Assembly (NCBI GenBank): GCA_038562165.1
Contig: JBCFAO010000002.1
Span: 62,001-126,000 of the forward strand
Origin: WRMS01 sp038562165
GTDB taxonomy: Bacteria; Bacillota; Peptococcia; DRI-13; UBA5745
DNA length: 64,000 bases
Reading direction: 5' to 3'
Part shown: in pieces, positions 8,858 to 17,300 of the stretch
Position numbering within the stretch: position 1 is the stretch's first letter
Layout: each line of letters opens with the position of its first letter
Translations under genes and position numbers: made by a program
The notes under the pieces: model-generated
What the model saw: only the letters and a program-made list of their open reading frames with translations
What the model was told of the DNA's origin: nothing
The model's database searches: none

Positions 8858-9565
8858 TCAACCTAACTCGCCAAAGAGGCGGTACCCTTTTTTGCCAGCT
8901 TCTTCGTCTTTGCGATTAAATATAAAGGATTTGTCAAAACGCTTGCAGGCCAGAGCATAATGGCAAAGCGCAATACCCATATCCACCTCTGTTTTTTTAT
9001 AAACCAAGGAAAGGGGCGGCTTAAGACTCTGCTTATAAAGCAAAACCTTATCACCGGATTCTTCTAAGTACCAGGGCTGGAGGTTCATGCCGGAAGGCGC
9101 CAAATGTACGGCTTGAATACAGGGATTTTCCGGAGCATTGGTTATTTCGTTGATGGGCTTGCGCTTGAATTCGTTTTCACTGCGGTGCACAGACTCGCTG
9201 GTTTGACCGAAGGCAATGACGATGATGTCATTATCATTGGTGGCCTCAATATCCTTTGTCTTGCCGAGCCAAACGCTGCCGATGTCATGGGCGTCAAACC
9301 ATAAGATGAGCTGTTGAAAAAGAAATCCTGCATTCTCCGCTTCGCCTGCTTTGCCCTGTCCGCTGACGATCAGATAATGGGGAGCCTGCACTTTGAATAT
9401 GCCCTTGGTTTTGGCGGCAAACCGGTATTCCAGCGGCACATCAGGGTAAAGGAGTTCAAATCCGTTGATCGCCTCACGAATTTCTTCAAGCTGCTCCTTG
9501 CCAAAAGGCTGTCCCGTGTAGTTTCTGCATGACTTTCTCCTGTTGATGGAATCGAACAAGTCCAT
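8858..9565 (-). CDS. Nitroreductase-family protein
   Basis: This protein of about 235 residues resembles the putative TM-nitroreductase group of FMN oxidoreductases. It starts MDLFDSINRRKSCRNYTGQPF, where RRKSCRNYT is the FMN-phosphate-binding start of the family. HYLIVSGQG, GFLFQQLILWFDAHDIGSVWLG and the second-half APSGMNLQPWYLEE motif follow. ATG at 9565 is chosen because GGAGG lies seven bases before it; the TTG at 9571 is too close. The physiological substrate is unknown. It is a single gene, with the intron just downstream. Confidence 0.8.
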   Translation of the reverse strand: MDLFDSINRRKSCRNYTGQPFGKEQLEEIREAINGFELLYPDVPLEYRFAAKTKGIFKVQAPHYLIVSGQGKAGEAENAGFLFQQLILWFDAHDIGSVWLGKTKDIEATNDNDIIVIAFGQTSESVHRSENEFKRKPINEITNAPENPCIQAVHLAPSGMNLQPWYLEESGDKVLLYKQSLKPPLSLVYKKTEVDMGIALCHYALACKRFDKSFIFNRKDEEAGKKGYRLFGELG

Positions 9566-9660
9566 AAGCAATCCTCCGTTCAGTTTGCTGATTTAAATAA
9601 ATTGTCGTAATTGTATACGTATCTATATTTATTATCAAGAAATGCTTTTATTGAGAATGG

Positions 9661-10192
9661 CTTATAATTATATATAGAGAACAAGTCAGTTGCGTTGGTC
9701 AGGATGGTAAGCGTTATAATACCGATGTCGCCAGCACAGAGCAACTTTTGCGCATCATCCAGTCCATCCCTTCCCCTAAAGCTGAACCGTTCAAAATGTG
9801 GCTTGCGTCTGTGGGGAGTGAGCGAATTGAAGAAACCATCGACCCGGAGCTGACAATTGACCGCGCACTTGAAACATATCTTAGAAAAGGGTATTCCCGA
9901 GAGTGGATTAACCAGCGCCTGCAAGCCATTCAGGTTCGTAAAGAGCTGACGGATGAATGGGATAGCAGAAATATTCAAAAGGGTGTGGAATACGCCATTT
10001 TGACTGATGAAATATCAAAAGCCTGGTCAGGCATGACAACGCGGGGGCAAAGTAGCGGGAGATGCGAGAAAAGCCATTGAATTCGATACCGGCAGGCCCG
10101 TAATTACCGCACAAAATGCAGTTGATTTCAGCCGGCTTATTTCGAACGTAATTGAGGGTTCGGATAGTGGAGATGAAAATCAAAGAAAATGA
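9661..10192 (+). pseudogene. Remnant of a phage BRO-type antirepressor
   Basis: The frame reads VGQDGKRYNTDVASTEQLLR, then IIQSIPSPKAEPFKMWLA, ERIEETIDPELTIDRALETY and EYAILTDEISKAWSGMTTR. This is a conserved stretch of BRO-N/antirepressor proteins of phages and mobile islands. The N-terminal DNA-binding part is missing. After MTTR the sequence jumps, in another frame, to GKVAGDARKAIEFDTGRPV, which matches the family's C-terminus and ends at TGA 10190-10192. The gene therefore carries a 5' deletion and an internal deletion with frameshift. It is probably a relic of a lost prophage or element. Confidence 0.75.
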
Positions 10193-10262
10193 ATAAGATA
10201 TCATTCTTGTCGATTTATCTGCAAACTCAATAGCAGTTATACCAAAAGCCTATATAAGCCTG

Positions 10263-10292
10263 AGCCTGTGCGGTAACGCCCAGGCTTTTTTA
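10263..10292. terminator. Likely terminator between the antirepressor relic and the lysR gene
   Basis: AGCCTG (10263-10268) pairs with CAGGCT (10281-10286) and a T-run follows on the plus strand. The stem is short, so confidence is moderate. Confidence 0.55.
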
Positions 10293-10304
10293 TTATGTAA
10301 TTGT

Positions 10305-11240
10305 TTATAGCGGATACTGGCCCTCGCCGAAATAGCATTTAGCCAAGGCTTCATGGAGAAAGCCCACATACTGTTGAATTTCCGGCGTCATGGCGGCGTT
10401 TTTCAGCATGATCCAGCCAAGGTGCATGTTGTCGTAATAGTCGGCGATGGGAATGGAGGTCATGTTTTCGTCAACGATGCCGGACAGGAGGAAGCCGGTG
10501 CCGATATTGTAGGCGTTGGAATGAAGGATCAGGTTGATAAGGGAGGCCCGGTCCTTGACAAAGACCCGCTGCCGGGGCTGGCTGATGGATACCACTTCTT
10601 CCGCAAAATTGAAAGAATCGCTGCCCTGCTCATAAGTTAGGCAGGGATAAGGCTCCAACTGAGACAGGCTTACTTTCTCATAGGCGTTTAAAGGGTGGCT
10701 TCTATTGACGAAAACATGGGGGGCTGCAGAGGCCAGGGGATGGAATTCGATGCCTTTTTCATTGAGAATCCGCCGCATCAGCCGGTCGGTGGAAGAGGAC
10801 AAGAAGATGACGCCAAGGGAGCTTTTTTGACTGAAGACATCGTCGATGATCTCCGAGGTTTTGCCCTCCCGCAAGTGCAAGTCAAAGCTTTTGTCGCCCT
10901 GGCTATTTAAAAGCAAGATAAAGGCATAAACGGCAAAGGCATAATGCTGGGTGGAAACGGAAAAGCGCACCGCCTCTTCGGTTTTTATCTGGGAGAACCG
11001 TTTTTTGATGGTTTCCACCTGCTCCAGCAACTGCTTGGCATAGACCAGAAGCTCCGCTCCCTCCGGCGTAAATTGGATGCCCCGGCTGCCCCGCTCGAAG
11101 ACTTCGATATGCAGCTCTTCCTCCAGGTTGCTGATGGCCTTGCTTAAGCTGGGCTGCGTCATATAAAGATTTTGGGCCGCTTTGCTGATGGAGCGGGTTT
11201 TGGAGATTTCGATCAGATATCGCATCTGTTGTAATTTCAT
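10305..11240 (-). CDS. LysR-family transcriptional regulator
   Basis: This 311-residue LysR-type regulator has an N-terminal winged helix-turn-helix (MKLQQMRYLIEISKTRSISKAAQNLY, MTQPSLSKAISNLEEEL) and a C-terminal effector-binding domain from about residue 90. A good GGAGG site precedes the ATG. It is transcribed away from the sulfur amino acid lyase / peptidase / transporter operon across a 212-base gap with palindromes. It is therefore the likely regulator of that operon, responding to an unknown co-inducer. Confidence 0.92.
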   Translation of the reverse strand: MKLQQMRYLIEISKTRSISKAAQNLYMTQPSLSKAISNLEEELHIEVFERGSRGIQFTPEGAELLVYAKQLLEQVETIKKRFSQIKTEEAVRFSVSTQHYAFAVYAFILLLNSQGDKSFDLHLREGKTSEIIDDVFSQKSSLGVIFLSSSTDRLMRRILNEKGIEFHPLASAAPHVFVNRSHPLNAYEKVSLSQLEPYPCLTYEQGSDSFNFAEEVVSISQPRQRVFVKDRASLINLILHSNAYNIGTGFLLSGIVDENMTSIPIADYYDNMHLGWIMLKNAAMTPEIQQYVGFLHEALAKCYFGEGQYPL

Positions 11241-11287
11241 GGAAGCCTCCTTTTACTCAAGCTCCTGGCATCATACTATTGTAGACG

Positions 11288-11306
11288 CCATAGAAATTTT
11301 CTATGG
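11288..11306. promoter_or_regulatory. Perfect palindrome in the lysR divergent intergenic region
   Basis: CCATAGAAATTTTCTATGG is a perfect 9-1-9 inverted repeat, 48 bases upstream of the lysR start. A second palindrome, CTATCATGATAG, lies at about 11386-11397, and two TATAGAC copies lie between them. These are candidate LysR sites for autoregulation and activation of the divergent operon. AT-rich -35/-10-like sequences around 11321-11355 could drive the lyase gene. Confidence 0.6.
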
Positions 11307-11452
11307 ATTCAGATAGATTATTGATATTTGTATAGACTTTATTTTATATGATAATCTATAGACGATCAACATTAATCTGCCTATCATGATAGAGGTTTTT
11401 TCTTAAAATCAATATTTAGCTATAAAAAAAAACTAGAAAAGAAGGAGATCCC

Positions 11453-12649
11453 ATGAAAGAAAAAGGAATGATGACGCGACTCACTCATGCGGGAGAAACG
11501 GAATTCGCCAAAAAAATGGCTGCCGGCGTTTCCACCCCTAAAGTGCTCCCTATTTATTTAAGTTCGGTTTTTTCTTTTGACGATGTACCCTCCTTGGATG
11601 CCGTCTATGAAAATGAGGCTGAGGGCTATGTGTACTCCCGGATGGCCAATCCCGGCACCGATGCTCTCTGCCAGCTTTTGGCGGCGGCGGAAGACTGCGG
11701 CGGCGCTTTGGCTTTTTCCTCCGGCATGGCCGCCATTATCACCACCATTTTGGCCAATGTCAAGGCCGGCGACCATATTGTGGCCCATCCCGTATTGTAT
11801 GGCGGCGTCTACACTTACCTGAAAACGGAGATTACCCGTTTTGGCGTGGAAGTGGATTTCGTAGATATGATCAAGGAGGACGTGGAGAAATACATCAAGC
11901 CCAATACAAAGCTGATTTATACGGAAACCATCTCCAATCCTCTCATGGAAGTGATGGACCTGCCTAAGCTGGCGGCTATTGCCCACAGCCACGGCTCCAA
12001 ATTGGTAGTAGATAATACTTTTGCCACCCCCGCCTTGGCCAAGCCTATGGAAATGGGAGCCGATATCACCGTCTATAGCGCCACCAAATATTTAGGCGGC
12101 CACAGCGACATTGTGGGCGGCGCCGTTATGGCCAGTGAAGCGGAAATTGAACATATGCGGCCTTTCCATACCTTATACGGCAGCATCATGAGCCCTTTTG
12201 ACGCCTGGCTTTTATCCAGAAGCCTGCGGACCCTGGAGATGCGCATGAATCTCCATAGCGCCAATGCTTTAAAAGTGGCCGAGTTTTTAGAAAAGAACCC
12301 CAAGATTGAAAGAGTTTATTATCCCGGGCTGTCTTCCTCACCTTTTTATGAACGGACTCAGAAGACCTTTATGGGAGGCCGTTGCGGCGGCATGCTCAGC
12401 GCCGACATTATCGGCGGCGAAAAAGGCGCCTCCGCTTTTGTGAAAGCCTGTGAAACCATCAAGTTGGTGCCCAGCTTGGCAGGGGTGACCACCACCACCT
12501 CTTATCCCGCCAAAACCTCTCACCGGGCCTTGACGGAAGAGGAGATGGCCAGAGCCGGTATTTCCATGGGACAGATAAGGTTCTCAGTGGGCCTCGAAAA
12601 TATCGAGGATATCCTGGCTGAGTTGGATAAAGCCTTAAAAAACATATGA
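11453..12649 (+). CDS. Cys/Met metabolism PLP enzyme, gamma-lyase type (methionine gamma-lyase-like)
   Basis: This 398-residue trans-sulfuration PLP enzyme has YSRMANPGTDALC, GALAFSSGMAAI, VVDNTFATPALAKP and the lysine motif YSATKYLGGHSDIVGG (Lys near residue 210). LVPSLAGVTTTTSYPA supports the gamma-lyase/synthase group. The position that is Cys in classic methionine gamma-lyases (after LYG) is Gly here. Cystathionine gamma-lyase or O-acetylhomoserine sulfhydrylase activity is therefore equally open. It heads an operon with a peptidase and two transporters, which suggests catabolism of a sulfur amino acid or peptide. The AAGGAGA ribosome site is good. Confidence 0.85.
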   Translation: MKEKGMMTRLTHAGETEFAKKMAAGVSTPKVLPIYLSSVFSFDDVPSLDAVYENEAEGYVYSRMANPGTDALCQLLAAAEDCGGALAFSSGMAAIITTILANVKAGDHIVAHPVLYGGVYTYLKTEITRFGVEVDFVDMIKEDVEKYIKPNTKLIYTETISNPLMEVMDLPKLAAIAHSHGSKLVVDNTFATPALAKPMEMGADITVYSATKYLGGHSDIVGGAVMASEAEIEHMRPFHTLYGSIMSPFDAWLLSRSLRTLEMRMNLHSANALKVAEFLEKNPKIERVYYPGLSSSPFYERTQKTFMGGRCGGMLSADIIGGEKGASAFVKACETIKLVPSLAGVTTTTSYPAKTSHRALTEEEMARAGISMGQIRFSVGLENIEDILAELDKALKNI

Positions 12650-12666
12650 AAAGGAGGGCGCATGGT

Positions 12667-13872
12667 TTGAAAGAAACGTTTGTTCAATTGGCAAAAGAGT
12701 ACGAACAGGAAATCATCAAAACCGCCTCGGAAATGATTCAAATCAATTCCCAGTCCACCCAGGAGAAGGCTATGGCGGAATACACCGCCGCCAAAATGCG
12801 GGAGCTGGGTTACGATGAGGTAGTGGTGGACCCTTACGGCAGTGTCTTTGGCACCGTCCACGGTACCGGCAGCGGCAGCTCCGTTACCCTGAATTGCCAT
12901 TTGGATGTGGTCCATGAGGGCGATCCGGAAAAATGGCAATATCCGCCCTTCAGCGGCGCTATCGCCGAGGGCAAGATCTGGGGCCGGGGGGCTTCGGATA
13001 CCAAAGGCACCTTTGCTATTCAGCTTTATACGCCGGTGATGTTAAAAAAGGCAGGCCTTCTGCCCAAAGGCGATATTGTGGTGGCCGGTGTTGTGGCGGA
13101 AGAGATTGCCGGCTTCGGCGCTATGATGCAGATGCGGGAAAATTTTAAGCTTACCGATTACTGCATCGTAGGCGAGGCTACGGAAAATGACATTGCTATC
13201 GGCAGCCGGGGCCGCTGCTGCGTAGTGGTGACCATCAAGGGCAAATCCTGCCATGCCTCCATACCCCATGAAGGCAAAAATCCCTTTGATTTTTTGGGTA
13301 AGTTCCTCTTGGAGCTGCCCACGGTAGAAATGGCTAAGGACAGTCTTTTCGGCCACTCCACTATGTCCGCCACGTCTATTTCTTCTTCCGAAAAGGGTAC
13401 CAACATCATTCCCAATGAGGTGGTGCTTTACCTTGATTACCGGCAGGTAGGAGACGATACGGAAGAAAACGTGCTGAAAAAGATCCAGGCAGTGGCAGAC
13501 CGCTGCGCCGTAGAGGGTATCACCGTGGAATTGAAAACTCTTTATTTTCCGTTGACTACTTATACGGGCTACGAGGGACAAGCCTTCCAGGGCGAACCTC
13601 CTTTCAGCGTGGACGCCGATGAGGAGTATATTCAACTGGCCCTGAAGACCTTGGAAGAGGTGGTGAGCCGTCCTGTACAAGCCAAGCCCTGGGCCTTTGC
13701 CACCGATACGGGACAATTTGCCGCCAAAGGAATTAAGTGCTTAGGCTACTCACCGGCGGAAATCAAGCGTTGCCATACCACCGAGGACAATATTGATATT
13801 GCGATGATGGCGGAAGGTACCATCGGCTATCTTGCCCTGACGAAAACTCTGGCTGATTTAGCCAAGAAATAA
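12667..13872 (+). CDS. M20-family metallohydrolase (YgeY/ArgE/DapE-like)
   Basis: This amidohydrolase/peptidase of about 401 residues has two predicted metal ions. The ligands are in NCHLDVVHEGD, GRGASDTKGTFA, VAEEIAGFG and the late RCHTTEDNID; the dimerisation domain lies at GRCCVVVTIKGKSCHAS. It resembles the YgeY branch. TTG at 12667 is chosen because AAGGAGG lies nine bases upstream; the ATG at 12646 overlaps the previous gene but has no ribosome site. Its operon place suggests that it releases an amino acid from an N-acyl or peptide substrate for the lyase. The substrate is unknown. Confidence 0.88.
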   Translation: MKETFVQLAKEYEQEIIKTASEMIQINSQSTQEKAMAEYTAAKMRELGYDEVVVDPYGSVFGTVHGTGSGSSVTLNCHLDVVHEGDPEKWQYPPFSGAIAEGKIWGRGASDTKGTFAIQLYTPVMLKKAGLLPKGDIVVAGVVAEEIAGFGAMMQMRENFKLTDYCIVGEATENDIAIGSRGRCCVVVTIKGKSCHASIPHEGKNPFDFLGKFLLELPTVEMAKDSLFGHSTMSATSISSSEKGTNIIPNEVVLYLDYRQVGDDTEENVLKKIQAVADRCAVEGITVELKTLYFPLTTYTGYEGQAFQGEPPFSVDADEEYIQLALKTLEEVVSRPVQAKPWAFATDTGQFAAKGIKCLGYSPAEIKRCHTTEDNIDIAMMAEGTIGYLALTKTLADLAKK

Positions 13873-13903
13873 TCCGGCGAGAACGTAAAGGAGATTATAG
13901 AAT

Positions 13904-15310
13904 ATGAATAGTAAAAAAGAAAAAAAGCCCTTATCCATAAATCCTTTTGTCCTCATTTTCGGCGTTGTCGTCTTTTGCGGCTTAATGACCTTCCTGGTGA
14001 CGCCAGGCACGTTAAAAGACGGCGTCTATGAGGCCCTGCCCAGAAATGTTTTTAATTTTAACAATATATTTAATATTTTCCGGGCCATTCCTTACGGCAT
14101 TAAGGACTCCGCCAATATCGTCATCCTGATTCTTACTGTAGGCGGCGCTTTGGAAATCTTTAAACGCAGCGGCGCCATCGATAATGGCATTACCCAGATG
14201 GTCCACCGCTTTGGCGGCAGTTCCAGAGCCCTGCTGCTGACCATTTTAATTGTGGTTTTTTCCGCCCTTGGCGGCTTCCTGGGCTGGGTGGAGGTTCTGA
14301 TCCCCTTTGTACCTTTAGTGGTAGCCGTTACCTTGGCTTTGGGCTATGACAGCCTGACGGCGGTAGCCGTTGTCACCATTGGCTCTATGGGCGGCTTTAT
14401 TGCCGGTCCTACCAACCTCTATACCGTAGGCGTGGCTAATGGCATACTGCAGCAAATGGGCATACTGCCCCAGGGCAGCGACCTTTTCGTAGGCTTAGGC
14501 CTGCGGGTGGTGGTTTGGGCTACCATTACGGTGATCAGTGTAGTTTATATCCTGGTTTATGCCGCCAAAACCCACAAGAATCCGGAAGCCAGCCTGGTTT
14601 ATGATGTGGATGTAGCAGACCTGCGGCTGGAGACCTCCGATACGGAAAATACGAAGCTGACCCTGCCCCAGACCTGCGTTTTACTGTCGGTGCTTGCGGC
14701 TATGGTTCTTACGGTCATCGGTATGAAATACGGTATTAATGGCGTGAAATGGGTTATCGACGATGTATCCGCCGTATTTTTCCTGGCCGGCGTAGCAGCC
14801 GGCGTAATCACCCGCATGAAAGCCGGCGTCATTGCCGATGCTTTTATTGCCGGCGCTAAAGGCTCCATCGGCGGCGCTTTAGTGGTGGGCGTGGCCCGGG
14901 GCGTTTTCTGGGTAATGAATGCGGCCAACATCAACGCTACCATCATTTACAACGTCACCAGACTTCTGGAAGGACTGTCGCCTTTTGTGGCTGCAATCTT
15001 CATCGTCATTATCGTAAGCTTTATCAACGGCCTGATTCCTTCCGGCAGCGCCAAGGGCGCTCTGTTAAGTCCCATCATCGTTCCCATCGCCCTTTCCCTG
15101 GGACTGACCTCCCAGACGGCGGTGCTGGCTTACCAGTTCGGCGACGGCATCACCAACATGTTCTGGTTCAGCTATGGTACGCTGCTGATCTTCCTGAATT
15201 ACGGCAAAGTACCTTTGAACAAGTGGTACAAGTTCTTCGTTCCTTTAATGCTAATCTTCTTCGTCCTGGCCTTCGTCTTCCTGTTCATTGCCATAAAGAT
15301 CGGCTACTAG
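13904..15310 (+). CDS. YfcC/DcuC-type membrane transporter
   Basis: This 468-residue polytopic protein of the C4-dicarboxylate carrier/YfcC family (ion transporter superfamily) has about 11-13 predicted membrane spans. GGFLGWVEVLIPFVPLVV, GSMGGFIAGPTNLYTVGVA and the C-terminal FINGLIPSGSAKGALLSPI are family blocks. YfcC members are annotated as basic amino acid or dicarboxylate carriers, but the substrate is rarely proven. Here it likely imports the amino acid or peptide used by the upstream lyase and peptidase. Confidence 0.82.
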   Translation: MNSKKEKKPLSINPFVLIFGVVVFCGLMTFLVTPGTLKDGVYEALPRNVFNFNNIFNIFRAIPYGIKDSANIVILILTVGGALEIFKRSGAIDNGITQMVHRFGGSSRALLLTILIVVFSALGGFLGWVEVLIPFVPLVVAVTLALGYDSLTAVAVVTIGSMGGFIAGPTNLYTVGVANGILQQMGILPQGSDLFVGLGLRVVVWATITVISVVYILVYAAKTHKNPEASLVYDVDVADLRLETSDTENTKLTLPQTCVLLSVLAAMVLTVIGMKYGINGVKWVIDDVSAVFFLAGVAAGVITRMKAGVIADAFIAGAKGSIGGALVVGVARGVFWVMNAANINATIIYNVTRLLEGLSPFVAAIFIVIIVSFINGLIPSGSAKGALLSPIIVPIALSLGLTSQTAVLAYQFGDGITNMFWFSYGTLLIFLNYGKVPLNKWYKFFVPLMLIFFVLAFVFLFIAIKIGY

Positions 15311-15326
15311 GCGGGAGATTTCGATT

Positions 15327-16148
15327 ATGGAACAGACAGGGCTTGCGGCCGTTTGCCAATCGGCTGAAAAAAAACTAAGCTTCTTTCAGAGTCAGGGGCG
15401 TTATTTTGTCTATGCCTGTATGGCCGGCTGCTTTTGTTCGCTGGGTATGGCTCTGGCATATGCCATGGGCGGCAGCTTTTACGCTTCGGGAGCCTTGAGG
15501 GGAGCCTATAAGCTGATCTTGGGCAGTACCTTTACCCTGTCCTTCACGATGATCATTTTTGCCGGCGCCGAGCTTTTTACAGGCAATGTCTTCGTCTTTA
15601 CCGTGTCCGTACTGAGTAAAAAAACGGCCCCGGCGGCCAGCGCTCAACTGGTGGCCTTCTGCTACCTGGCCAATATCCTGGGTGCGGCGGTCATGGGGGC
15701 AGTGGTAGCGGCAACGGGACTTTTGCAGGGCTCTATGGGTGATCTGCTGGTGACCTCGGCCATGACCAAGATGACCTTGCCCTTTTTCCAGGCCTTTTTT
15801 CGGGGCGTATTGTGCAATATCTTGGTGTGCCTGGGCATCTGGTGCGTAACCAAAATGAAATCGGAGACGGCAAAGCTTATTGTGCTGCTTTGGGTGGTGC
15901 TGGGCTTTGCAGGATCGGGCTACGAGCATAGCATAGCCAATGCCGGTATTTTTACCATGGCTATGCTGGCCCCTCAGGCCGGCGGGGCAGGGCTTTCCCT
16001 GGCAGCCGGTCTGGCGGGAGCCTTGCACAATCTGGTGCCTGTTACTTTGGGCAATCTGGTAGGTGGCGGCCTGTGCGTAGGCTGGGTTTACTGGTTTGCC
16101 GGCTCGGGCAAGATTACAAAGCCTGAGGACGATCTGCCTTCCTTATAA
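15327..16148 (+). CDS. Formate/nitrite/hydrosulfide channel (FNT family)
   Basis: This 273-residue FNT protein has about six membrane helices and the family blocks FAGAELFTGNVFVF, RGVLCNILVCLGIW and GYEHSIANAGIFTMAM. The family covers formate, nitrite and hydrosulfide channels. Because it closes an operon headed by a sulfur amino acid lyase, export of HS- or a thiolate is a reasonable guess. Formate cannot be excluded. It starts 16 bases after the transporter stop, behind GGGAGA. Confidence 0.88.
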   Translation: MEQTGLAAVCQSAEKKLSFFQSQGRYFVYACMAGCFCSLGMALAYAMGGSFYASGALRGAYKLILGSTFTLSFTMIIFAGAELFTGNVFVFTVSVLSKKTAPAASAQLVAFCYLANILGAAVMGAVVAATGLLQGSMGDLLVTSAMTKMTLPFFQAFFRGVLCNILVCLGIWCVTKMKSETAKLIVLLWVVLGFAGSGYEHSIANAGIFTMAMLAPQAGGAGLSLAAGLAGALHNLVPVTLGNLVGGGLCVGWVYWFAGSGKITKPEDDLPSL

Positions 16149-16199
16149 AACAAATAAAACAATGACCGGGGCCCGAAAAGGGCGCCGGCCAGACAAAAA

Positions 16200-16246
16200 C
16201 AAGCCCAGCAAGCCGGCATATCTGCCGCAGCTTGCTGGGCTTTGTA
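16200..16246 (+). terminator. Terminator of the lyase/FNT operon
   Basis: AAGCCCAGCAAGC (16201-16213) pairs with GCTTGCTGGGCTT (16230-16242). A second GC-rich inverted repeat lies just upstream, at about 16167-16190. The 16247-16457 gap that follows is AT-rich and contains AATATGAACATATT, a possible operator for the aquaporin gene. Confidence 0.8.
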
Positions 16247-16457
16247 TATATGGCAGAATAGAAGGCTGCTAATAATATTGCAAAATTACATAAAGATATT
16301 TATAGTTACTCCCTATTTCCTATAGTAATATGAACATATTACTGGACTTTGTCTAATATAAGAGAAAGTTTAATGAGACCAGAATTTGCGGAAAGGCGGC
16401 TGAAAAAGAGACAGAAGCTCATTTGCTTACGGAATTAATGATAAGGGGAGGCAGAAT

Positions 16458-17300
16458 ATGAAATATAAGCAAGAGTTTGCCGGGGAGATGATTGGGACAT
16501 TTCTGCTAGTGCTGTTCGGTTGCGGATCGGTGGCTGTTTCCGTATTATTCGACGCCCACCAGGGCCTTTTCCAGATTGGGATCCTTTGGGGGATTGGTGT
16601 TAGCCTGGCTATCTATGTTACAAGGCATTTATCCTGCGCTCATTTGAATCCCGCAGTAACCCTGGCCATGGTCACCAGCCGGAGGATGGCGGCAAAAAAA
16701 ATGCCGGCCTATCTTAGCGGCCAGTTTATAGGCGCGTTTTTAGCCGGTGTGGCAGTATATTTAATCTTCAGAACTCCCATTGCCGGGTACGAGATTGCCA
16801 ATGCAATCCTGCGCGGTTCCCCTGAATCCGTGCAAACCGCAAGGATGTTCGGCGAATTTTATGTTCCGCTAGGCAGCACGCCCATAATATCCATGGTCCT
16901 TGCAATGGCAGTGGAAGCCTTCGGCACCTTTTTGCTGGTCCTCCTGATTTTCTCCCTGACGGAAGGCTGCAACCTGGGCCGGCCCCACGATAATTCTGCG
17001 CCTATACTTATTGGTTTATCGGTGACATCTATTATTTGTTTGCTTGCCCCTTTAACCCAGGCCGGGCTGAATCCGGCCAGAGATCTGGGACCCCGGCTGG
17101 CAGCCTGGATCTTTGGATGGAGCGGGGCGGCATTTCCGGACCGCAGCGGGGGATTTATATTTGTTTACCTATTGGGTCCGATTATCGGAGGACAGGCAGG
17201 AGGCTTGCTCTTTACGAAAATCCTGGAGCCGTTGATGAATGCGCCAAAAGAAACCTGTAGTTGCAATGACGATATTATAATAGGAGGAGGAGCAAAATGA
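16458..17300 (+). CDS. Aquaglyceroporin (MIP family, GlpF-like)
   Basis: This 280-residue MIP channel has both NPA boxes, HLNPAVTLAMV and GLNPARDLGPRL. Asp after the second box favours the glyceroporin (GlpF) subgroup over water-only channels. FLLVLFGCGSVAV and the extra loop between helices fit GlpF. An unusual C-terminal tail contains CSCNDD and GGG. It overlaps the next gene by four bases (ATGA), so it is coupled to a COG0523 GTPase and not to glycerol kinase. Its cargo may therefore be a different small neutral solute. Confidence 0.9.
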   Translation: MKYKQEFAGEMIGTFLLVLFGCGSVAVSVLFDAHQGLFQIGILWGIGVSLAIYVTRHLSCAHLNPAVTLAMVTSRRMAAKKMPAYLSGQFIGAFLAGVAVYLIFRTPIAGYEIANAILRGSPESVQTARMFGEFYVPLGSTPIISMVLAMAVEAFGTFLLVLLIFSLTEGCNLGRPHDNSAPILIGLSVTSIICLLAPLTQAGLNPARDLGPRLAAWIFGWSGAAFPDRSGGFIFVYLLGPIIGGQAGGLLFTKILEPLMNAPKETCSCNDDIIIGGGAK

